Positions 56,878 through 64,000 of a DNA stretch of 64,000 nt are shown here, piece after piece; position 1 is the stretch's first letter; every line of letters starts with the position of its first letter. The stretch is from Echinometra lucunter (taxonomy: Eukaryota > Echinodermata > Echinoidea > Camarodonta > Echinometridae). The stretch spans positions 13,238,139 to 13,302,138 of the forward strand of contig CM057162.1 in NCBI GenBank assembly GCA_029962745.1. Reading direction: 5' to 3'. The notes beneath the pieces are model-generated. The model was given only the letters and a program-made list of their open reading frames with translations, was not told the DNA's origin and ran no database searches. A program made the position numbers and the translations under genes.

Positions 56878-57019
56878 ACGTCTGGGACCGACCTTTAATG
56901 TCACCATCCAAAAGACGTGGCAAATGTAGATTCTCTTGCCAAAGGACATTAATTAGTGCTGCAGCAGGGACCTTGTGGTTCAAAGTCCGGAGACTTATCC
57001 ACTGAGCCACAACACCTCC
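56878..57019 (-). mobile_element. tRNA-derived SINE fragment
   Basis: On the minus strand: GTGGCTCAGTGGATAAG (A-box-like), then TTTGAACCACAAGGTCCC, then CACTAATGTCCTTTGGCAAG and a tail shared with 7840-7956. The B box is degenerate. Confidence 0.75.
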
Positions 57020-57260
57020 ACAGAGAGCGACAGCGAACGAGAGAACTAGGGGGCGTAGAGGCGCGGCAGGAAGGAAAGAGAGATAGAGAGAAGGGGAGTG
57101 GGGGAGAGAGAGAGAAATAGAAGGAGAAAGAAAGAGAGAATATCATCGTACGCGGTCCTTTCGTTCACCATACCAGCGTAGAAAATGCCATTTTTTTGTC
57201 TATTCTATATGTACTTGGAAGAACTTTAATGTACGATAAGCAGGAGCAAGGGCTTGATTT

Positions 57261-57453
57261 CCGGGGGAGGGGGGGGGGGGGGGGGATATCTCATTGAGGC
57301 CCGTGCATCATCCGCGTAAACGAAAACGGAGGAAAAGAGTTTTGTAGATATCAAAGCCACACAACTCTATCCTAATTGAGAGTACTTTTCAGAAAGTGAT
57401 TTACGCGGATGATGTACAGGCCTCACTGAGACATACCCCCCCCCCCTCCCGGG
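57261..57453. mobile_element. inverted-repeat MITE with G/C-run ends (family J)
   Basis: catcatccgcgtaaacg and ttacgcggatgatg are inverted, outside them tctcattgaggcc / ggcctcactgaga, then G and C runs and ccggg / cccgg. Confidence 0.85.
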
Positions 57454-57966
57454 TTGTTCCTGAACGGCCGGAGTGAATGGGATAAAGCAACTAGGGACGG
57501 GGGAGGGGTGTCTGTATTAACGGTTCACACCCCCCCCCCCCCAGCAAGCCCAGGCAAGAAAACAAAAGAAAGTAGGCCTCTAAAAGTCTCAGGTCCTCAT
57601 AATTTTCAACGGGGTGCTCTTTTTCGTAGGCATGAATGAAGGTAGGTCTATGCTGTTATCATTGGGGGATGGAATCGGTCCTAATCATGAAATACTACAC
57701 ATGAAAATTTACAAGACCGCTTAGTTTGGAGGGTGCGGAAATTGGTATACGTCAGCTTTTCATCTCCTATTTTTTCCTTTTCCTCCTTTTTTTCATTCAT
57801 TGAGGGGAGATTACTCCCCGTGTCCCCTGTAGCCTCTCCCTGTCACTCCAGTTATTGTCTGACAAGGAAGCAAAGTAAAAAGAAAAATTCGATGTAAGCA
57901 CCGCAACTATTTTTGTCAGAAAAGCAATGGTTTATGCTGTATCTTTGCCACATCTTACATATATAT

Positions 57967-58192
57967 CTTAGAAAAATGATGCTGATTAGAACCTTGACTT
58001 GCCCATATTTGGAACCTTGAAATATTCTCTGAAGGGTTCTAAAGGGGTCTTCAGAACCACTATTGGTTGCACGTGGAACCCTTTAGAGTTCTTGAAAATA
58101 TCATTATAAAGAACCCTTTATAGAACCCCTTTTCTGTGGTGTTCTAATTAAATACGGGACAAGAAGGGTTCGAAATTGCACATTTTTCTAAG
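57967..58192. mobile_element. short MITE rich in GGTTCTAAAGG motifs (family K)
   Basis: The ends cttagaaaaatg and catttttctaag are perfect inverted repeats. The interior repeats gggttcta and agaaccc in both orientations. Confidence 0.82.
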
Positions 58193-58596
58193 AGTGAATT
58201 CACTCTTGATATTGTAATATTATTTTGGACGAATATAATTATGACAACATAATTGAAACCCTTGCATAAATTATTGAAGATAATATCAAAAATTTGTACA
58301 AAATTCGACATTCAGTGCTAACCTGTTTGAATCTCTCCTTGAATCTCTCCTTTATTTAGGCCTTTTCCCCCCATGATTTTACACAAATTTCAAAAAGCAG
58401 TTTCCATGATTTCACGATTCATGAATTATTCCCAGCGATATCTTTCGAATGTGTGTTAATTAAATTTGATAATTGCTACAATACTCACTCAAGTAAAAGT
58501 ATCACAAAGTTAAAATTCCGCATGATTGCTCGGTTAGGTCAGAATTCCAACAAAAAGTCCTTTAATCATGTTAATTCAAAGTTGGGCGAATTATAC
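58193..58596. other. non-coding stretch
   Basis: AT-rich; no feature recognised. Confidence 0.5.
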
Positions 58597-59137
58597 CGGG
58601 TGTTCCAGAAAAAGCAGAAAGGCGATTTTCAGTATATTTTACTTTCAAAACGTATGTTTTTTAAGCATCTTCTGCCAAAAAAAAAAATGATACAAAGATC
58701 ATTGAATTTGGTGAAGTAATTTTGATTCTATGCCCGTTTCTTAGATGACATTAATTTTCATATTTCGCAAGTTTTTTTTTTTTTTTTTAGTTTTGTTTTG
58801 TTTTGTTTTGTTACGACAGATGAGAGTAGAATTGTGTCGGGAATGGCCTTTCATATGGCATGTTTTTTATTGACATGCATTAATTATAATAGGCTTTCCT
58901 CAAACATCGTATTATGAAAGGCCATCCCGACACAATCCTTCTCTCATCGGTCGCCAACAAATTTGAAATGACAAGAAACGGACGTAGAATCAAAATTACT
59001 TCACCAAATTCAATGATCTTGATATCATTCTATTCGGAAAATGATGCCTTACCCAGTACCCAATGATGTAAAAACTTACATACTTTTTGAAGGTAAAGTA
59101 CTGAAAATCCGCCCGTCCTCTTTTTCTGGGACACCCG
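58597..59137. mobile_element. 540-bp foldback element
   Basis: Nearly the whole element is one palindrome. The outer ends cgggtgttccagaaaaag and ctttttctgggacacccg, the middle blocks caaattcaatgatcttgata / ttgaatttggtgaagtaatt and the inner blocks gtgtcgggaatggcctttca / tgaaaggccatcccgacaca are all inverted pairs. Confidence 0.9.
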
Positions 59138-59397
59138 CGCGGGCATATTGTTTCATGCTCACTCAGAAAACATTGCGGGTGTTTGATTTGCGTAATTATT
59201 ATGCTGAATGATGTTGATTTTTGATGAGTGAGGGGGATGATCGATATTTTTTTGCCGAGATTTTACTACGTACGTGCATAACCATCGTTTATGATTGATT
59301 TCTCAAAAAATTCCACTTATTAACTGAAGTATTCGCTTAAGAGTGATGGTCCGGATATATATATATACACTACCCCCTCTCAAAGTGCATGCGTGGG

Positions 59398-59432
59398 TGT
59401 GTGTGTGTGTGTGTGGGGGGGGGGGGGGAGGG
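59398..59432. repeat. GT microsatellite and G run
   Basis: (GT)n followed by a G run interrupted by one A. Confidence 0.9.
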
Positions 59433-59522
59433 GGTGATTCCCCATTCCCGGGATTTCTTCCAGTTGTAATTTTCCATTCAATGCACTTTGTTCTTCAAGT
59501 GATGTGTTTGCTATTTTACGGT

Positions 59523-59720
59523 CAGGCACGGTTATAGAGGGGAAAAATGGGGAGGGGGGGGGGAGGGGCCGGGGCTATAGTGGCTTGGAAGATTGTAATG
59601 TATATAGAATCTATACTGAATTACCTTTATCATTAATTTTTTTTTTTTTTTTTTTTTTTTTGGGGGGGGGGGAGGCTTAATTGAGCCCCCAAAGCCCCCC
59701 TCCCCTTAGAACCGCGCCTG
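59523..59720. mobile_element. MITE with G/C-run interior (family L)
   Basis: caggcacggttatagagggg at the left against ccccttagaaccgcgcctg at the right. G runs lie just inside and a T run at 59638-59660. Confidence 0.75.
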
Positions 59721-59788
59721 CCCTTTCTTTAATCATATCGTGTAAAGCTTACGTCGTAAATATTAATGACTGTCATTTTCGGTTCCAT

Positions 59789-59986
59789 GACATTTGCTCC
59801 GGCGACAATTGCTCCCATGGAAAATCTGAACGTTGAGCCAAACATGAAACCTAACCCCAAACCTAACACTAACCCTAATCCTTATCCTCACATCATTCTG
59901 AACCAAAACCCCTATTACAATCCCAACCCTAACCCTATGTCTTCGGAGAAATTAAGGCAGGAGCAATTGTCGCCGGAGCAAATGTC
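59789..59986. mobile_element. 27-bp-TIR MITE with CCTAAC-rich interior (family M)
   Basis: gacatttgctccggcgacaa (left, continuing ttgctcc) and its perfect inverted match ending aatgtc at 59986. The middle consists of variants of aaccctaac/aaccccaaac, telomere-like but irregular. Confidence 0.9.
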
Positions 59987-60400
59987 GTGTCACCGTCATT
60001 TTCATTTCATGACTGAGAAAAGAAAAAAAAAATCAAACTGAACTGAAATTGATATAAAGAAGTCCTCTCCTCACTCGAAAAAACATGTTGGATTACCAAA
60101 TCCCCTCGGGAATCCCCTATGCCCTAGAATTTACGAACCAGATTTTTTTCCTTGTTGATGGTTGGTTGAAGTAATTTTGTAAGGGGTGGGGTTTCATTTC
60201 TCCCCGCCTCCGTTCACACTGATACGTTCGGAATAATGCGATGGCGCACACATGCGCGCAAGTAGGGGGTGTGGTTCTTCGTGTTGGTCTCAAACACCGA
60301 TATGGGGTACATCGCACATCGACGCCCTCCTCATATCAGGCCTGCCGCACAGTGATCGTCTGCGTTAGATAGCGACTGTTATTACTGATCAACGTTATGC

Positions 60401-60788
60401 ATGCTCGTAGAGTTGAACTTCCTTCTAACTTTATTCATGATCCGACGAAACTTAATTCGGGATTTCTGCATCTTATCGATTGTCACAGTTTCTGCCACTT
60501 GTCATACATCAATCATCAGTTTCCAATTAGGCTACCAGCAACAGCCAGACCACTATAGTCTTGCTGGTGTGTTCCTAGACCAGGGTGAAAAAGTTGGAGG
60601 AGCCCCGGAGGAGCTCGGCCTTGCAGCTACCGTCTGCTGCAGTGCCAGAGGCTGCTCCCGATCGGCGCTCAAACCTTAACCGAACTGTCATCCAGTTGAC
60701 AACGTGAAATCAGAAGGACATCGCGATCGGCCTGAACATGATAAAGATGTACGCAAGAGAGATGGTGCAAATTGATAGCCGACATGAG
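60401..60788 (+). other. possible 5' exon of an unidentified gene
   Basis: GC-richer than its surroundings and free of repeats, ending gacatgag|gtaagct at 60788. One frame (60401-60679) gives a hydrophobic N-terminal stretch (RDFCILSIVTVSATC) and stops at 60677-60679. Another (60579-60788) reads KKLEEPRRSSALQLPSAAV ... NLNRTVIQLTT, one TGA at 60705-60707, then DIAIGLNMIKMYAREMVQID up to the donor. I do not recognise the product. Without a transcript it could be a leader exon, a coding exon with an error, or a pseudo-exon. Confidence 0.35.
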
Positions 60789-61019
60789 GTAAGCTAACTA
60801 ACATCATTCCTCTAGTTTCTATCTCCATCATGCTGCTAAACCAAAAATAAACGAGAGATTTCAATTCGTCACAAGGACGAATGAGGTGGCCTGTTCTAAA
60901 TAACAAAAAAAATGGCACCTGGATGGCGTCACAATGATTTGATGAAGTGAAGAAAATGTAAACGTTTGGGAAGAAGACTAACGTCATAGAAATGGGGCGA
61001 TTTGATATCATATGATAAT

Positions 61020-62260
61020 GAAAAGTTGATCCAAAGGTCAGAAGTTAACAAATCAGATTTGCATTATAGGGTTGTAAAGTACTGTAGACTGTATTGCAAT
61101 AAGCAAAACAGGCAAAATAACGCAGTTTATTGCATTGTTTGTGATTGTATGTGTAACAGTAGTCGAAGAAGACGGTAATATGAAAGGGAAAAAAAAGAAA
61201 AAGAAACACCGCCGTCACCGGGAGTCGAACCGGGGCCCTTGAGGATGTGAAACAAGTGCTTTACTGATAGACCAGAATATGGCCCATTGAGATAACACTT
61301 TAGATGGAAAATAGGGTTCCTATATTATATCTTCCAGTTAAATTTTTGATATGTTCCCAACATCTGATTAAAAAAGAAATGGCACGCATATAGGGAATTT
61401 TCTCAGCTACAACATACTCAAAGCTGGGTGAAAATCGAGCAGAAATAACGGAGCTGTGAGTAAAAAAAGAAAGGAATGTAGAATCAAGAACGTCATAACG
61501 ACCCGATTATCTGAAAAACATGTAAACGTCTGGGAAGAAGACTAACGTCTTAAAAATGGGACGATCTGATATCGCAGTAAAATGAAAAGTTGACCCAAAG
61601 CTGTATTGCACGTTAACGAATGGGATTTCCAATTCGGTTGTACATTAACTATTGTACATTGTATTGCACTAGACTAAACAGGCCAAATAATTCAGTTTAT
61701 TGCATTTTTTGTGATTGTATGTGTAAAAGTAGTTGAAGAAGATGGTAAAAGGAAAGGACAAAATAAAAAAAAATTGACACGTCCGTCGCTAAGAGTTGAA
61801 CCGGGGCCCTTGAGGATGTTAGACATGTGCTTTACCGATATGGCCCATAGAGATAACATGTACATGTAGATGGAAAATGGGATTCTTGTGTCACATCTTC
61901 CAGTTAAAATTTCGATATGTTCCCGACATCTGATTAAAAAATAAATGGCACATTGAAGATAGAGAATTTTCTCAGCTACAACATATTCAAAGCTGGGCAA
62001 AAATCGAACAGAAATAATGGAGCTGCTGCTCGAAAAAGACGGGAATGTAGAATCAAGAATTGAGAAAAGGTCATGTCCCATATAGACAATACACCCAGAA
62101 TGTGAAAAAATGACATGCCTCCGTTTATCGTAAAATTAGACCATGATCCTGTTCTCAAAATGAAAAATAAAGGCAATTTTTATACAAGAGAATTGTCTCA
62201 GCTACAACATATTAAAATCCTGACAAAAATCGAACAACAATAAGTGAGATAGTCCTGATT
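61020..62260. repeat. ~571-bp tandem repeat with a tRNA-like module, 2 units plus a partial third
   Basis: The sequence around gaaccggggcccttgaggat recurs at 61227 and 61798 (offset 571), as do the preceding gattgtatgtgtaa and following tcagctacaacata blocks. A third partial copy of the last block is at 62187-62247. Units differ by many substitutions and small indels. Confidence 0.85.
61207..61284 (-). other. tRNA-like sequence (SINE or tRNA pseudogene)
   Basis: On the minus strand: TTCTGGTCTATCAGTAAAG (A-box-like), about 25 nt, then CCCCGGTTCGACTCCCGG, a good B box with a paired T arm. The anticodon arm does not pair properly and the acceptor ends do not match, so it is not a functional tRNA. 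In the second unit (near 61775-61845) the A box is deleted. Confidence 0.6.
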
Positions 62261-63214
62261 AAAGGTAAAAAATATGACGTCATAATTGAAAAAATGAAAT
62301 TTTGAGTTCACATGACAATATGATGACTGTCCAACATCTTTTGCCCCAATTTTTTTTCATGAATTCAAATCTTCAACTCACAGGCTTTCAGAAAATGTAA
62401 AAATATTGGGCGGTACTCGTGCTTTTTAACGAGCTATGGCGGATTTGAGATAGGTATGTTTTTCACACTATTTTGCCTATTGATGCACACATGGACTTTG
62501 AACTTTGGCGCGTGTGTACGACCTTATGGTAAATTGAAATCAATTCTAAATGGATGGAAATTGTCAAGAAAAGTCTCAGGATTCCAAATCAAGTGATAAA
62601 ACAGCATTTTTACGTCATTTGGGTCTTGCGCGAGCACATGCCCTTATGCGCGAAAAAATCTTTGAAATGCTTCAAATGGCCTGAAACGTGTGCAAAATGA
62701 ATATCGATTCTGAACATTTTTTTTTATTTGCGCGTGGACTTACGCATATGCGCGCGTCTGTATGGAATTCTTTAGACTATTATGGACTGTCATCATGCCA
62801 AATGTGAACCCGTAATGACAATTCATTATGAAGATTTGATCATGACAAAATATTTACAAAATGGCACCTGGATGACATCATGATGACCCGATGACCTTGG
62901 AAAGCTTACATGTATATGCCCATGTCCGTGATAGCCCTGATGACTGACGAAAATTTCATGAAAATTGAATCAGCCAATTTTGAGAAATCACGCAGACAAA
63001 AATCATTCCCTTGGAATAAAAATAAAGAAAGAAAGAAAGAAATAAATAAAGAATTAGAAAATTCCAGCAAAATAAAGAGGTGATTTGTCGATGATCGACA
63101 GACCACCTAATTAATGTTAGTTGCAATTGTTGCACTAATATGGATTATAATTCATGGTATTGTGTTATTTTGTTAAATACACTTTGACTTTGATGACAGA
63201 ATCGTGAAATGATT
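62261..63214. other. non-coding stretch
   Basis: No gene recognised. Some phrases (atggcacctggatg, gatgacccgatgacc) recur from 60912 and 61500, so this may be further decayed relatives of the 571-bp repeat. (GAAA)n lies at 63025-63045. Confidence 0.5.
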
Positions 63215-63519
63215 AAAGGGAAAGTCTGCTCCAGAAGTTTCACTGTTTCTAAAAGGAGATGAATTTGAACAGCATTTAAAAAACAGAAATGAGCAAAATC
63301 TGTCAAAGAATAAGAAAATTACACTTATTTACATTTTCTAGTAAATTACTGTCATCAGTGTTGCCAATTTGCAAAGCTGAGAGTAATTTACTAGAAAATG
63401 TAAATTAGTGTAGTTTTCTTATTCTTTGACTGATTTTGCTCATTTCTTTTTTTTAAATGCTGTTTAAATTGAACTCCTTTTATTGAAACATTGAAACTTC
63501 TGGGGTGGACTTTTCCTTA
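63215..63519. mobile_element. palindromic MITE (family A, short copy)
   Basis: aaagggaaagtctgctccag at the left, cttctggggtggacttttcc at the right, with arms matching 6388-6884 but lacking its central ~190 bp. Confidence 0.9.
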
Positions 63520-63537
63520 AATTTTTATATAAGTACA

Positions 63538-64000
63538 CTGCAAAAACTATGGTGTTAAATTCAACACCACGGGTGTTAAATTTAACACCAGCTTGGATTC
63601 ACTATAGGTCCACACCACCTGGTGTTAAAACGACACCATCACTGGTGTTAGAGTATCGGTGTTAAATGTAACACCACTGGGTGTTATCCTTTGCCAACAC
63701 CAGAACAGTGTTGGTTTAACACCTCCGAAAGTGTTACCAGTTTACACTATTTGGTGTTAAAACAACACCATCCTGGATTCAATAATCGAACACTACACCC
63801 ACAGGTGTCATTATTACACCTATAGGTGTTGTAAATTAACACCTGGGCATGTTAATTCACACCCACAGGTGTTAATTTACAACACCTATAGGTGTTATAA
63901 TTACACGTATAGGTTGTAAATTTGTAGGTGATGTAGAATAACACCCACAGGTGTTAGTTTTATACACCTGTGAGTGTTATCTTTATATTTAGTAGTGGTG
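63538..64000. repeat. dense array of GGTGTTA / TAACACC palindromes, cut by the window end
   Basis: About 20 or more copies of ggtgtta or taacacc in both orientations within 460 bp, many as perfect palindromes (ggtgttaaatttaacacc, aacacctataggtgtt). No coding. Confidence 0.88.

Noticed and set aside
59830..59940. Interstitial telomere
   Set aside because: The CCTAAC-like units are irregular and lie inside a MITE with perfect TIRs.
60600..60679. CC...GC...L pattern resembling an insulin/relaxin A chain
   Set aside because: Four residues, not three, separate CC from the next Cys, the last Cys is missing because the frame stops, and no B chain or processing sites are present.
60705..60707. In-frame TGA as a selenocysteine codon
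   Set aside because: No SECIS-like element or known selenoprotein family; a stop or sequence error is simpler.
61207..61284. Functional tRNA gene
   Set aside because: Good T arm and B box, but no proper anticodon stem or matching acceptor ends, and it lies in a tandem repeat.

Overview
This is eukaryotic, intron-rich, repeat-dense genomic DNA, most likely from an echinoderm and probably a sea urchin. The pointers are a POU class 2 gene and an IFT57 gene of deuterostome type, very many small inverted-repeat elements, homopolymer C/G runs, and two near-identical copies of one segment that look like a highly heterozygous genome assembled twice. The species call is inference; no marker gene in the window settles it.

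Layout. Positions 104-4150 (+) hold the last four coding exons of an Oct-1/Oct-2-like POU transcription factor: Q-rich exons, then the POU-specific domain and the homeodomain. Positions 4151-11213 are its 3' flank, with no gene but a 341-bp tandem duplication, palindromic MITEs, a tRNA-derived SINE fragment and GA microsatellites. Positions 11214-16195 hold two DNA transposons side by side in one target site: a 450-bp hAT-like element with 8-bp TSDs, and a 4.5-kb element with about 30-bp TIRs, 8-bp TSDs and a broken THAP zinc-finger exon, which is best explained as a decayed P-superfamily transposon.

Positions 19668-35025 (+) are a complete ten-exon IFT57 gene (410 aa; intraflagellar transport complex B). 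Its leader is a degenerate ~108-bp tandem array that ends at the start codon. Its intron 3 ends in an array of about 12 extra copies of the exon-4 splice acceptor. After a 500-N gap (37249-37748), exons 4-10 of IFT57 occur again (43093-53437) with nine synonymous and no amino-acid differences, but without exons 1-3. Comparing the two copies gives clean empty and occupied sites for three transposons (a 2.4-kb element with 8-bp TSDs and two ~400-bp TTAA elements) and a 32-bp minisatellite with six units against one. An unmerged haplotype is the simplest explanation; a true partial tandem duplication is the alternative.

Positions 55659-64000 are mostly non-coding: MITEs, a SINE, a 540-bp foldback element, a ~571-bp tandem repeat carrying a tRNA-like module, and a dense array of GGTGTTA/TAACACC palindromes running off the window end. 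One GC-richer block (60401-60788) ends in a good splice donor and may be a 5' exon of an unidentified gene. No functional link between POU2F and IFT57 is visible; they are simply neighbours on the same strand.
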